Shown: positions 53,615-62,888, counted from the stretch's first letter. The stretch is DNA of 64,000 nt from HKCCE3408 sp039183205 (GCA_039183205.1 JBCDBR010000001.1:240321-304320); one strand, 5' to 3'. Notes: generated by a model not told the origin, from the letters alone. Made by a program: numbers and translations.

Positions 53615-54277
53615 CTAGGTGGAGACCCGAACTAACTCTACCATGATTGCGGCATAAGCTGTCGCGGTCGCGACAAGCACAAATATATGCCAGATCGTTA
53701 CATGATGCGGCAGTCTTTCCCAGACCAAGAAAATCACGCTGCAACTATAGAGGATGCCGGATGTGATCACCAAGACCAGCGCCGTGGGGCTTAGGCCAGA
53801 GAGCGCCTGACCCCAAAAGAACACGCCGATCCAACCAAGGCCTAGGTATAGTGCGATCGCGATATAAAGCAGGTGCTGCCGGGCGAAGATGATGAGCGCT
53901 GCGCCAGCTAGCGCCATGAGCCAAATCGCGGCGAGTATCCAGCCAGCCTTGGTGCTGGTGAGCATCAAGAACGGCGTGTAGGTCCCTGCAATCTTCATGT
54001 AGATCGCGGATTGGTCGAGCCGGCGAAGCCGGTCTGTCCAATGCGTGTTGCGGATCATGTTGTAAAGCGCCGAACACAGCAGCATGCCGATCAATGTGAT
54101 GGCATAAATGGAAACGGCGGTTATGGCGCGATTGTCGCCGATCCAAACGGCGGTCAACGTGATCAGCACCGGCGCGGCGATAAGCGCCAAAGTGAGGCCC
54201 GAGACGTGCACGACCGCGTCAGAGATATATTCTGCCCGGCTGTATATCTGCGGTTGACGACGCTTTAGCAAGACCAA
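53615..54277 (-). CDS. Hemolysin III / PAQR family membrane protein
   Basis: A 220-residue protein with seven hydrophobic segments and the family landmarks YSRAEYISDAVVHVSGL (about 12-28), SALYNMI, and RLDQSAIYMKIAGTYTPF (about 87-104). Called hemolysin III by homology, but the natural role is unknown, perhaps membrane homeostasis. Start is TTG at 54277 after GGGGGG. The last helix has WHIFVLVATATAYAA, with the His used as metal ligand in PAQR-type proteins. Confidence 0.85.
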   Translation of the reverse strand: MVLLKRRQPQIYSRAEYISDAVVHVSGLTLALIAAPVLITLTAVWIGDNRAITAVSIYAITLIGMLLCSALYNMIRNTHWTDRLRRLDQSAIYMKIAGTYTPFLMLTSTKAGWILAAIWLMALAGAALIIFARQHLLYIAIALYLGLGWIGVFFWGQALSGLSPTALVLVITSGILYSCSVIFLVWERLPHHVTIWHIFVLVATATAYAAIMVELVRVST

Positions 54278-54417
54278 CCCCCCTGGCCGAGGAGTGTCCG
54301 CTGGATGGCCCTGTCGGTCAAGCGTTCGGCGGTAAACGATATGTTGACGGGTCCGTGACCGCGCATCACCTCAATTGGAATTTAGAAAATTCCTTGCTCC
54401 AACAGCGTTGCGCCGCC

Positions 54418-54990
54418 TCAGCGATTTGCCCCAGGAACCCAAAGAACATCGTTGCGCCCGTCATCGTTGGCGATCCGTCCCGCGACAAAAAACCAATCTG
54501 ACAAACGGTTCAGATATTTCACGCCCTCGGGGTTCACAGATTCCATCGTGGCCAATTCCACCGACAATCGCTCGGCGCGGCGACAGACGGTTCGGCAGAG
54601 ATGAAGGCTCGCCGAAAGCGCAGAGCCACCTGGCAGAATAAAGCTCCGCAAGGGCTCAAGCCGCGCATTCATCTCGTCGATTTCCGCTTCAAGCCGGCTG
54701 ACCTGGCCTTCGGCAATCCGCAACGGCGGATAGTCCCGCTCGGCATCTTTTTCCATGCCCGGCGTACACAGATCCGCGCCAAGATCGAAAAGATCGTTTT
54801 GAATTCGCATTAGCATGGCGTCCACGTCGCCCGCAGCATTCTGCCGTGCAAGCCCGAGCGTCGCGTTGAGTTCATCGACCGTTCCATAGGCGGTGACGCG
54901 CATTGCATGCTTGGCCACGCGGCTGCCATCGCCCAGGGCGGTTTCGCCGGCATCGCCCGTTTTGGTGTAGATTTTGTTCAGAACGACCAT
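54418..54990 (-). CDS. Cob(I)yrinic acid a,c-diamide adenosyltransferase (PduO type)
   Basis: Adds the 5'-deoxyadenosyl group to cob(I)alamin to make coenzyme B12. The 190-residue protein has KIYTKTGDAGETALGDGSRV (about 6-25), CRRAERLSVELA and VKYLNRLSDWFFVAGR (near 160), typical for PduO. It would supply mutases such as ethylmalonyl-CoA and methylmalonyl-CoA mutase, which fits mcl1 and mcd in this window. The small HIG1-like gene is 2 bp upstream. Confidence 0.92.
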   Translation of the reverse strand: MVVLNKIYTKTGDAGETALGDGSRVAKHAMRVTAYGTVDELNATLGLARQNAAGDVDAMLMRIQNDLFDLGADLCTPGMEKDAERDYPPLRIAEGQVSRLEAEIDEMNARLEPLRSFILPGGSALSASLHLCRTVCRRAERLSVELATMESVNPEGVKYLNRLSDWFFVAGRIANDDGRNDVLWVPGANR

Positions 54991-54992
54991 GG

Positions 54993-55193
54993 TTAGCCTC
55001 CCGTTTCACGACGGATGTAGATCGCAACCAAGATGATGACCACTGCCAAGGCCTGTAAACCCAAGCGCCAGCGCATCAGCCGGTTGGCGTTGCTGCGGTT
55101 ATATTCGCCGCCGCGGCGAAAGGCGTTGATGCCCAAGATAAGCACGGCCAAAACCGCAAGGCAGGCGGTAATCACGATTGTGGTGATAGACAT
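54993..55193 (-). CDS. Twin transmembrane helix small protein (HIG1-like)
   Basis: A 66-residue protein with two hydrophobic helices (about 5-24 and 44-62) joined by a basic loop with RRGGEYNRSNANRLMRWR. The NR(L)MRWR pattern is typical of HIG1-domain proteins, which in mitochondria and alphaproteobacteria bind respiratory oxidases. Such a role is inferred here. Co-transcribed with the adenosyltransferase. Confidence 0.85.
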   Translation of the reverse strand: MSITTIVITACLAVLAVLILGINAFRRGGEYNRSNANRLMRWRLGLQALAVVIILVAIYIRRETGG

Positions 55194-55244
55194 CGTTTGA
55201 TCCTTCGCTGTTGCGCTGGCACGTAGTGGGCGGGGCGCAAAGGG

Positions 55245-56075
55245 CTAGATACGGGCGGCAATCATGTCGATCAGGCGTTGCGGCAGCACACGTCTGAGCG
55301 CTTCCGCGATATGTGTTGCCGGGGTGATGAGATAGCGCGGCCGCGGGCTAGGGCTTTCGATAGCGTGTATCAACCGGCGCGTGACAGCATCGGGTTCGCG
55401 CTGAAATGCTGCGCGGGGCCCGGGTTCATACAGAAATGGCAGCAATTCGGTGCGGTATTGATCGGCGATCATGGAATTCTCCCAATCGATCCACTTCTCG
55501 AAATGCGGAATGGAATTTTGCCGGAACGCCGATGTGACCGGACCGGTATTGAGCGTCGAGACAAACACACGCGTTCCGTGGAGTTCCAGCCGCATCGTAT
55601 CCGTCAGCCCTTCCAGCGCATGTTTGGAGGCGTTGTAGGCGCCTCGCCAGCGCATCGATACACGGCCAAGGCCCGAGGAATGTTGTACAATGCGTCCCGA
55701 ACCGCGTTCCCGCATGTGGCGTACGGCATGACGCGTCAGATCGTGAAGGCCAAAGACATTGGTTTCAAAAATTGCGCGCAAGGCATCGGCCGGTAGGTCT
55801 TCGACGGCACCAGGCTGTCCATGGCCCGCATTGGAAAAGAGTGCATAGACTTGGCCTTCAGATCGGCGCAGCGCCTCTTGCCATCCCGCGGAGATGCTCT
55901 CGGGCTCGCCGAGGTCCAATGAAAAGCTGTCGAGCCCCTCGGCGCTGAGGCGGGCGACATCCTCCGCCTTTCGCGCGGTCGCCAAGACATGCCAACCGGA
56001 CCGCGCATGCAGAACCCGCGCTGCGTGGGCGCCAATGCCGGACGAGGCGCCCGTGATCAGGATCGTTCGTCTCAT
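55245..56075 (-). CDS. SDR family oxidoreductase
   Basis: A 276-residue classical short-chain dehydrogenase with TGASSGIGAHAARVLH (about 7-22), LFSNAGHGQPGAVED (NAG motif), HSSGLGRVSMRWRGAYNASKHALEG (Ser, Tyr-xxx-Lys) and a C-terminal extension of about 60 residues. The substrate is unknown. The ATG at 56075 is chosen because the Rossmann fold begins within four residues; the frame to 56210 has no family support. Confidence 0.87.
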   Translation of the reverse strand: MRRTILITGASSGIGAHAARVLHARSGWHVLATARKAEDVARLSAEGLDSFSLDLGEPESISAGWQEALRRSEGQVYALFSNAGHGQPGAVEDLPADALRAIFETNVFGLHDLTRHAVRHMRERGSGRIVQHSSGLGRVSMRWRGAYNASKHALEGLTDTMRLELHGTRVFVSTLNTGPVTSAFRQNSIPHFEKWIDWENSMIADQYRTELLPFLYEPGPRAAFQREPDAVTRRLIHAIESPSPRPRYLITPATHIAEALRRVLPQRLIDMIAARI

Positions 56076-56112
56076 GCGCCTTTGACTACGCAGACCCGCG
56101 ACGGGCCGCAAG

Positions 56113-56628
56113 TCACGGTGCTTGCGTCGACAAAAAGTCGCCCGACATGAAGCCTTCGACGCCAGTGGCGATATCGCGGATTTGCAACCAGCCGTCTTCG
56201 GCTTCGGCAAGGAGTTCGGTTTCGCTGCCTTGCGTCAAGGCCGTCACGATCTCCGCCTCGGTGGACGGACCTGCGCGGAGGTTCACGCGCGTGCCGGTTA
56301 CATAAAGGCTTGTCGCGCCGTCTGACACGTCGGCGGAGGGCGGTTCAGCCGCAGCGGTCGTCGGCTCAGCATCCCCCGGCGTCGGCGAGGCCTCTGGCGT
56401 GGCGACGGCAAGCGTGGGGGTTTCATCTTCTTGCGAGGCGTCGGGCGCGATCACGCGGTCGATTTGCCAGACCTCGCCCGTCTCAAGCACCAGTTCCGAT
56501 GGACCCGTCTCTCCCTCGGCGGTGGGGGCCGTGGCTGTCGCAACTGGCGCCGCGTCCGGCTCGGGGTCGGGGCCGAGGACAAAAACCAGATAAAGGCTGG
56601 CGCAGAGCAAGAGAACCCATCGGATCAT
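56113..56628 (-). CDS. SH3 domain protein with N-terminal membrane anchor
   Basis: A 171-residue protein with an N-terminal hydrophobic segment (about 3-20), a Pro/Ala/Glu-rich linker (about 21-105) and a bacterial SH3 domain (about 108-170; TGTRVNLRAGPSTEAEIVTALTQGS and DGWLQIRD). It is probably an envelope protein whose SH3b domain binds cell-wall peptides. The ATG at 56628 gives the hydrophobic start; a longer frame to 56739 reads into the parC upstream region. Divergent from parC. Confidence 0.8.
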   Translation of the reverse strand: MIRWVLLLCASLYLVFVLGPDPEPDAAPVATATAPTAEGETGPSELVLETGEVWQIDRVIAPDASQEDETPTLAVATPEASPTPGDAEPTTAAAEPPSADVSDGATSLYVTGTRVNLRAGPSTEAEIVTALTQGSETELLAEAEDGWLQIRDIATGVEGFMSGDFLSTQAP

Positions 56629-56765
56629 GCGGTCTGAATAGTCCGATTTTGACCGGTCTGAAACGGGGAAAACGCGATGACACGGCGTGCGCGCGGCCAA
56701 GAGAGTCGCCAAATGACGCCCAACCCCTTGTTCGGCCAAAGGCGCGCGCGTACACCTATGGTCAA

Positions 56766-59072
56766 ATGGACGAGCAGGACGTTCCAGAAGACAAAGGCGG
56801 CGCCATTCCAGAGCCGTTGAGCCGCGCCATCGGGGCGCGGTACCTGCAATATGCGCTGTCGACGATTATGCACCGGGCGCTGCCAGACGCCCGAGATGGA
56901 TTAAAGCCCGTTCATCGCCGGATCCTTTACGCAATGTCGCGTCTTCGGTTGTCCTCCTCTGGTGGATATTTGAAATCAGCAAAAATCTCCGGCGACACGA
57001 TGGGGGATTTCCACCCGCATGGCGATGGTGCGATCTACGATGCGATGGCGCGTTTGGCGCAGGACTTCACCATCCGCTACCCGCTTGTGGACGGCCAAGG
57101 GAACTTCGGCAATATCGATGGCGACAACCCCGCCGCCAGCCGGTACACCGAAGCCCGGATGACCGTTGCTTCAGAGGCTCTTTTGGAAGGTCTTGGCGAA
57201 GACGTCGTTGATTTCCGTGACAATTACGACGGACGCCTGCAAGAGCCCGAGGTCCTGCCGGCGGCGTTTCCCAACCTTTTGGCCAACGGTGCGGCGGGTA
57301 TTGCCGTGGGTATGGCCACCAACATTCCGCCGCATAACATCGATGAGCTTGTCGGCGCTTGTTTGCATCTGATCAAAACTCCAGACGTGCGTGACGACAC
57401 CTTGCTCAATTACGTGCAAGGCCCCGATTTCCCGACCGGGGGTGTGATCGTTGAGCCGCCGGAGAGCATTGCGGATGCCTACCGTACCGGGCGCGGCGCT
57501 TTTCGGTTGCGGGCAAGATGGAGCGTGGAAGAACTCGGCCGCGGCCAATGGCAGGTGGTTGTGACCGAGATCCCTTACCAAGTGCAGAAATCGAAGCTGA
57601 TCGAAAAGCTGGCCGAACTCATCCAAACGAAAAAGGTGCCGATTCTGGCCGATGTTCGCGACGAATCCGCCGATGACATTCGTATCGTTTTGGAGCCACG
57701 CGCGCGCAGCGTGGATGCGGATGTGCTGATGGGCACGCTCTTTCGACAGTCGGATTTGGAGACGCGCTTTAGCCTTAACATGAACGTACTTATCGACGGG
57801 CGCACGCCGCGTGTGTGCAGCCTTAAGGAGGTGCTACAAGCCTTTCTGGCCCATCGACGCGAAGTATTGTTGCGCCGATCGCGGCACCGAATGGAGAAGA
57901 TCGACCACCGACTTGAGGTTCTCGAAGGTCTGCTCGTCGCTTTTTTGAACCTTGATCGCGTGATCGACATCATCCGATACGACCCCGACCCGAAGGCGGC
58001 GCTATGCCGAGAGGATTGGAGCAAGGATTATCCGCGCGCGATGTCGGAAACCGATTACCAAAGCCCTGCGGCGGGTGATGGCGAATTGTCGGAAACCCAG
58101 GCCGAGGCAATTCTGAATATGCGTCTGCGGTCGCTGCGCCGCTTGGAGGAGATCGCGCTGCGGTCCGAGCAATCCGAGCTGATGGCCGAACGCCAGGACA
58201 TCGAAGACCTGCTTGAAACCGAAGCCTTGCAATGGGCCCGGATCGCTGAGGAATTGAAGGGCATTCGTAAGACCTTTGGCAAATCGGCCGACGGCGGCGC
58301 ACGACGGACCGACTTTGCGGATGCCGGCGACACAGTCGATGTACCGCTCGAGGCGATGATAGAGCGCGAACCGATTACGGTTGTATGCTCTCAAATGGGC
58401 TGGATTCGGGCGATGAAGGGCCATATCGACCTCAACCAGGAGCTGAAATTTCGCGATGGCGACGGTCCGCGCTTTGCAATCCACGCCGAGACCACGGATA
58501 AATTGCTCGTTTTTGGAAACAATGGCCGTTTCTACACGATTTCTGCCACAAATTTGCCTGGTGGGCGTGGGATGGGAGAACCGGTTCGCCTGATGGCGGA
58601 CATGCCCAACGAGGTCGAAATCGTGGAGCTGATCGTGCATCGCCCGGACCGCAAATTGCTGGTGGCGTCAAATGCTGGGGACGGATTTACCGTGCCAGAG
58701 GCTGACGTTGTTGCGCAAACGCGGGCGGGAAAGCAGGTTTTGAACGTGCGCGGCGAGGCAAAGGCACTGGTGTGCCGGCCGGTCGCGTTTGACGCCACAC
58801 ATGTTGCTTGTGTCGGCGAGAACCGGAAGATGCTGGTCTTTGCGCTGGATGAATTGCCCGAAATGACACGCGGCAAGGGCGTGAGGCTTCAGAAATTCAA
58901 GGATGGCGGGCTAAGCGATGCCTGCGCCTTCAGGCTCGATGCGGGACTTAGCTGGCAGGACCCTGCCGGACGAACCCGTACCGAGACCGATTTGACCGAC
59001 TGGATGGGTAAACGCGCATCGGGGGGCCGCATGGCTCCGCGCGGATTTCCACGGGATAATCGGTTTACCTGA
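56766..59072 (+). CDS. parC: DNA topoisomerase IV subunit A
   Basis: Decatenates chromosomes. The 768-residue protein has the catalytic Tyr127 in NPAASRYTEARMT, the GyrA-box-free ParC layout, and the quinolone-determining region GDFHPHGDGAIYDAMA (about 80-95). The positions equal to E. coli Ser80 and Glu84 are Gly88 and Asp92. The ATG at 56766 is the likely start (MDEQDVPEDKGGAIPEPL); the frame opens further up to 56310 but overlaps the divergent SH3 gene. Ribosome site is weak, so the exact start is less sure. Confidence 0.94.
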   Translation: MDEQDVPEDKGGAIPEPLSRAIGARYLQYALSTIMHRALPDARDGLKPVHRRILYAMSRLRLSSSGGYLKSAKISGDTMGDFHPHGDGAIYDAMARLAQDFTIRYPLVDGQGNFGNIDGDNPAASRYTEARMTVASEALLEGLGEDVVDFRDNYDGRLQEPEVLPAAFPNLLANGAAGIAVGMATNIPPHNIDELVGACLHLIKTPDVRDDTLLNYVQGPDFPTGGVIVEPPESIADAYRTGRGAFRLRARWSVEELGRGQWQVVVTEIPYQVQKSKLIEKLAELIQTKKVPILADVRDESADDIRIVLEPRARSVDADVLMGTLFRQSDLETRFSLNMNVLIDGRTPRVCSLKEVLQAFLAHRREVLLRRSRHRMEKIDHRLEVLEGLLVAFLNLDRVIDIIRYDPDPKAALCREDWSKDYPRAMSETDYQSPAAGDGELSETQAEAILNMRLRSLRRLEEIALRSEQSELMAERQDIEDLLETEALQWARIAEELKGIRKTFGKSADGGARRTDFADAGDTVDVPLEAMIEREPITVVCSQMGWIRAMKGHIDLNQELKFRDGDGPRFAIHAETTDKLLVFGNNGRFYTISATNLPGGRGMGEPVRLMADMPNEVEIVELIVHRPDRKLLVASNAGDGFTVPEADVVAQTRAGKQVLNVRGEAKALVCRPVAFDATHVACVGENRKMLVFALDELPEMTRGKGVRLQKFKDGGLSDACAFRLDAGLSWQDPAGRTRTETDLTDWMGKRASGGRMAPRGFPRDNRFT

Positions 59073-59080
59073 GAGGCGTT

Positions 59081-60316
59081 ATGGCAGTTCTGAAAACTCG
59101 GTTCGGCGGCGATCGCGGCGCGTTGTTCTTGCTTGCGCTGAAGACGGGCTTTTTGACGCTTGTCACTGCAGGCATCTACAGGTTTTGGGCGACCACGCGG
59201 CTGCGCAGGTGGTATTGGTCTTCGGTCCGCCCGGGCGGCGCGCCTTTGGAATATACCGGAACGGCATTGGAAAAATTGGCCGGTTTTTTGCTGGCGCTCA
59301 TCCTTCTGGCTTTTGTGCTGACGGCCATCAACTTTGCCGGGATTGCCGTGTCGATCAGCGCGATGGAGCAGAATTCCTGGGCCTTTTTTGGGGCGGTGGC
59401 CGGGGTGCCGCTTGCCATTTTGCCGCTGATATTCTTCGCCCGCTACCGCGCCCGCCGCTATATCCTCGCGCGCACATGTTGGCGCGGGATCCGATTTGGC
59501 ATGACGCCCGGGGCCTGGGGATATGCCTGGCGGGCGACCATGTATCTCTTTTTGACACTGGCGACGGGTGGTCTTTTGTGGCCTCTCATGACCTTTCGTC
59601 TCGAAAAATACCTCACGGACCGCACCTGGTACGGCAATGCACGCTTCTCGCAGCACGGCTCAGCCATGCGGCTCTTTGGGCCGCTGCTGCCGTTCATTGC
59701 TTGTCTATGGGGTGGCGGTGGGTTGCTGACCTATTTTGCGATGACGGCGGTTGATTTTTCGGCAACGGTGCCGGCGATCAACCCGCGCGCACCAGCCTGG
59801 CCTCTTTTTGCTGGCATGGCTTTGCTGTCGCTGACCTTTTTGTTCGCACTTTACTACCGCGTTGCATCCGTCCGGGTACTGGTCGCGCTGAAAGATTTGG
59901 GCGACGGGATTGAGTTTGACCTTTGGCCGCGGACCCGGCGCATTGTCTGGATTTACTTTTGGGGCTATGTGCGGACGTATTTCGCGACCGGGTTCGCGTA
60001 TAACGTTGTCTTTGGGTTCGTCTTTGCTGTTGCATGGGTTTTTGGCGATCTTGACGCCTCGCAGATGCAAGGCTTGATCGAAAATCCACCGGCAAACTTG
60101 CTCGTGACATTGGCAGTGCTGACATTTTTGATGGTGACGCTGTTTGCCAGGGTCTTTCGGCAGGCGTTTTTTATCTATCCCATGGTTCAGCACATTTCTG
60201 AGACGTTGGAAATCCACCAGCCGGAGCTGTTGGGCGGTATCCGTCAGCGCGATGCCGACAGCCGTACCGATGCCGGCGGATTTGCCGAAGCCCTTGATGC
60301 AGGAGCGGCGTTCTAA
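59081..60316 (+). CDS. DUF898 (YjgN-like) membrane protein
   Basis: A 411-residue protein with about eight hydrophobic segments. The pattern YRFWATTRLRRWYWSSV near the N-terminus and LRWPLMTFRLEKYLTDRTWYGNARFS-like segment at about 168-193 are typical of DUF898. Function unknown. The M48 protease gene overlaps its stop by one base, and the pair is probably a unit; DUF898 with a peptidase partner recurs in related genomes in my recollection. Confidence 0.8.
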   Translation: MAVLKTRFGGDRGALFLLALKTGFLTLVTAGIYRFWATTRLRRWYWSSVRPGGAPLEYTGTALEKLAGFLLALILLAFVLTAINFAGIAVSISAMEQNSWAFFGAVAGVPLAILPLIFFARYRARRYILARTCWRGIRFGMTPGAWGYAWRATMYLFLTLATGGLLWPLMTFRLEKYLTDRTWYGNARFSQHGSAMRLFGPLLPFIACLWGGGGLLTYFAMTAVDFSATVPAINPRAPAWPLFAGMALLSLTFLFALYYRVASVRVLVALKDLGDGIEFDLWPRTRRIVWIYFWGYVRTYFATGFAYNVVFGFVFAVAWVFGDLDASQMQGLIENPPANLLVTLAVLTFLMVTLFARVFRQAFFIYPMVQHISETLEIHQPELLGGIRQRDADSRTDAGGFAEALDAGAAF

Positions 60317-61494
60317 TGGAAGAAGCTCTGAGAAACGAAGAATTCGCGGCCAAACTTGCGCTTACCTATGCCGAGCTTTTTGACGGGATCAGCCCAGTCA
60401 AACAGCGCGTCTCGCTTCGCATCAAAGACACCCTCTTGGAGATCAAGAACGTCGAAACGCATGCCCAGATGCATTGGTCTTTGCATGAAATGCGCGAAGT
60501 TCCAGACCATTCCGAGAACGAGGCGATGATCTTCGCACCGGACAATGTCGGGACCGCGCGACTAATCATTCGCGAGGTCAGAGGCCTGGCGGCTTTGGCG
60601 GAGTCGGGTGCGGAGTTTCGCCCGTTGCAAGGCCCGCCGGGTCAGTTTCGGCGTCTCGGTATTATGGCGGTATTGGCAGCGGCATCATTTGTCGGACTTC
60701 TCTTTGGGCTTGTGCCATGGTTTGCCGACCGTGCCGCCGAACGGATACCGCCGGCCGCGGAAATCGCCCTGGGCGAGCAGCTTTATAATCAGGTCTACAC
60801 TGTGCAAGGCGCGACCGATTGCCTGGCCCCCGAAGGTCTTGCGGCCTTGAGCAGGATGGAAAACCGATTGACCGACGGCGTGGACATGGACTTGCCGCTG
60901 ACGGTGCGTGTGGTTCGTGACCCCACAGTCAATGCAACCGCAATTACAGGTGGGCAGGTGACCATTCACTCGGGGCTTTTGGCGGCCGCCGAAACACCCG
61001 AAGAAGTTGCCTCCGTTCTGGCGCACGAGATCGGACATGTGGTCAACCGCGACGTCACGCGCGCTCAAATTCGGGCTATGGGGTCCTATGGTCTTGTCGG
61101 TCTGTTGTTCGGAGACGTCTTTGGGTTTTCCGCGACAGCGGCGGCGGCTTCCGTTGCGTCCCAGCTCATCGATGCCTCGTTCAGCCGCGAAGCAGAGGGA
61201 CGCGCGGACGAATTCGCGCATGCAATGATGGAGGATGCTGGCCTGCCACCTGAGGCGATGGCCTCGTTTTTCGGACGTCTTCAGGCGCAGCGCGGTGAGG
61301 TCGATCTGGGCGCCTTGCGGCATCTGTCGACCCATCCCGACTTGCGCGATCGGATCGCTGCCGCATCAGCGGCTGGTGATGCTGCGGTCCGGTCCGGCCC
61401 GCCTGTTCTGACCGATGCCGAATGGCAAGCGTTGCAGGCGATCTGCGGTGCAGGTCCGGCCCAAGAAGGTCCCACGGCGGGTGCGGAAAAATAG
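60316..61494 (+). CDS. M48 family metallopeptidase
   Basis: A 392-residue zinc protease with HEIGH (H237, E238, H241) and the downstream acidic ligand in SREAEGRADEFA (about 290-301). One transmembrane segment lies at about 114-134 and the catalytic domain follows, so the active site faces the periplasm. It resembles Oma1-type membrane proteases. Overlaps the DUF898 gene by one base (TAATG). Confidence 0.87.
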   Translation: MEEALRNEEFAAKLALTYAELFDGISPVKQRVSLRIKDTLLEIKNVETHAQMHWSLHEMREVPDHSENEAMIFAPDNVGTARLIIREVRGLAALAESGAEFRPLQGPPGQFRRLGIMAVLAAASFVGLLFGLVPWFADRAAERIPPAAEIALGEQLYNQVYTVQGATDCLAPEGLAALSRMENRLTDGVDMDLPLTVRVVRDPTVNATAITGGQVTIHSGLLAAAETPEEVASVLAHEIGHVVNRDVTRAQIRAMGSYGLVGLLFGDVFGFSATAAAASVASQLIDASFSREAEGRADEFAHAMMEDAGLPPEAMASFFGRLQAQRGEVDLGALRHLSTHPDLRDRIAAASAAGDAAVRSGPPVLTDAEWQALQAICGAGPAQEGPTAGAEK

Positions 61495-61521
61495 GGCGGA
61501 CACGTTGATGTGCAGGGCTGC

Positions 61522-61547
61522 GTCCAAGGCCCGATCAGGGCTTGGAC
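61522..61547. terminator. Hairpin between convergent M48 protease and P450 genes
   Basis: GTCCAAG (61522-61528) pairs with CTTGGAC (61541-61547), and CCC/GGG continue the stem past a bulged G. No T run follows on either strand. It sits in the 62-bp gap between convergent genes and probably marks their 3' ends. Confidence 0.45.
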
Positions 61548-61556
61548 AGACAGGCG

Positions 61557-62888
61557 CTATCGGCGGGTCGCATTAAGCCAGACGCCCCCTTCTGGTCTGA
61601 GCGACAGGATCATCACCGGACGTGGATGGACGCCGCGCACGGGTTCAAAGCGGAAGCGCCGCAAAAGCGTTCTTAGAACCACAACTGCCTCCTGCATCGC
61701 AAATCGTGCGCCGATGCAAATCCGCGGCCCGTCTGAGAACGGCAAATAGGTGTATCGCCTTGGCCGCGTTTCGAAGCGATCCGGATCGAACGCGTCGGCG
61801 TCGTGCCAAATCCTGCGGTGGCGATGCAGCGCATAGACAGGTATCATAACCGTATCCCCGGGGCGCACCTTTGCGCCGGCCAATTCGTCGTCTTCCAGCG
61901 CTGTGCGCGATAGAAGGCCGCCTGGAGGGTAGAGCCGCAAGGTCTCCTCTATCACCCGCGTGAGGTAGGTGTTGTCCTCAAGGCTCGCGGTATTTGTTGC
62001 TAACGCCTCGGCCGCCGCACGATCTTGCGTTTCGGGATGGTTTGCCAGCAAATAAAGGGCCCAAGCAAGCGTGACGGCCGTTGTCTCATGACCAGCAGCA
62101 ATGAAGGTCAACAGGTTTTCGCGGAGCTCTTCGCGGTTGAGTTGGCGGCCAGTGTTGGTTTCCTGTGCGCCCTTCATCAGATCCAATAGATCGGGCACAG
62201 CGCGTGGACCTTCCTTGGCACGGCGTGCAATTGCGGCATCGGCGGCCGCTTGCATCTCGCTCAGAGCAGATGCCGCGCCACTGCGTCCAGGCCGTGGAAC
62301 CCATCCCGGAACGCCAATCACATCCAGAAGGCTGATCCGGGCGGCCTGATCGATATAGGTGTCCATCGATTGGACGACACCGTCTGGATCGACCACATCG
62401 GCGGTGCCAAAGGTCACGTCGGCGATGATTTCCAACGTGGTCTGTACCATCTCGCTGTGCACGTTGACGGCCCGGTTTCCAACACTCGGCGCAATGCGAC
62501 TGCATGTGGCGTCCGCGGCCGCTTGCATCACCGCGCGCAGTGGATCGAGGTGACGGGCGGCAAAAGCCGGGGCCGCGGCACGCCGTTGCCAGCGCCAAGT
62601 TTCCCCTTCGGCGATGAACATCGAATTGCCGATGGCAGGGCGCAGGATGGATTTGGTCGCTTCGGATTTCGGATAGGCCGTCACCGCCTCTAGCAGGATC
62701 CGGCGAATGGCCTCGGGCTCCATGACCATCAACCAGCGCTGCGGACCTGTTTTGCCTGCGATCACGGGTTCATGCAGCGCTGCCTCAGGGATGATCTCCA
62801 GCACATTGCGCCGGGCCACGCGGTAACTTTCGATCACGCCCATCGGACGTGTCGGCAGATGGGCGGCGGCGGGCTGGTTCATTTGCAT
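61557..62888 (-). CDS. Cytochrome P450
   Basis: A 443-residue soluble P450. The I-helix oxygen motif is AAGHETTA, the K-helix is EETLRLYPP (ExxR), and the heme loop is FSDGPRICIG with the thiolate Cys391. The sequence resembles the CYP4/CYP102-like and bacterial fatty-acid hydroxylase type more than terpene hydroxylases, but the substrate is unknown. No ferredoxin or reductase gene is adjacent. Start could be ATG 62888 or 62882; neither has a clear ribosome site. Confidence 0.88.
   Translation of the reverse strand: MQMNQPAAAHLPTRPMGVIESYRVARRNVLEIIPEAALHEPVIAGKTGPQRWLMVMEPEAIRRILLEAVTAYPKSEATKSILRPAIGNSMFIAEGETWRWQRRAAAPAFAARHLDPLRAVMQAAADATCSRIAPSVGNRAVNVHSEMVQTTLEIIADVTFGTADVVDPDGVVQSMDTYIDQAARISLLDVIGVPGWVPRPGRSGAASALSEMQAAADAAIARRAKEGPRAVPDLLDLMKGAQETNTGRQLNREELRENLLTFIAAGHETTAVTLAWALYLLANHPETQDRAAAEALATNTASLEDNTYLTRVIEETLRLYPPGGLLSRTALEDDELAGAKVRPGDTVMIPVYALHRHRRIWHDADAFDPDRFETRPRRYTYLPFSDGPRICIGARFAMQEAVVVLRTLLRRFRFEPVRGVHPRPVMILSLRPEGGVWLNATRR

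Noticed and set aside
56310..56765. Longer N-terminus for ParC
   Set aside because: It is antisense to the SH3 gene and rich in Arg/Pro as a shadow frame; ParC begins at 56766.
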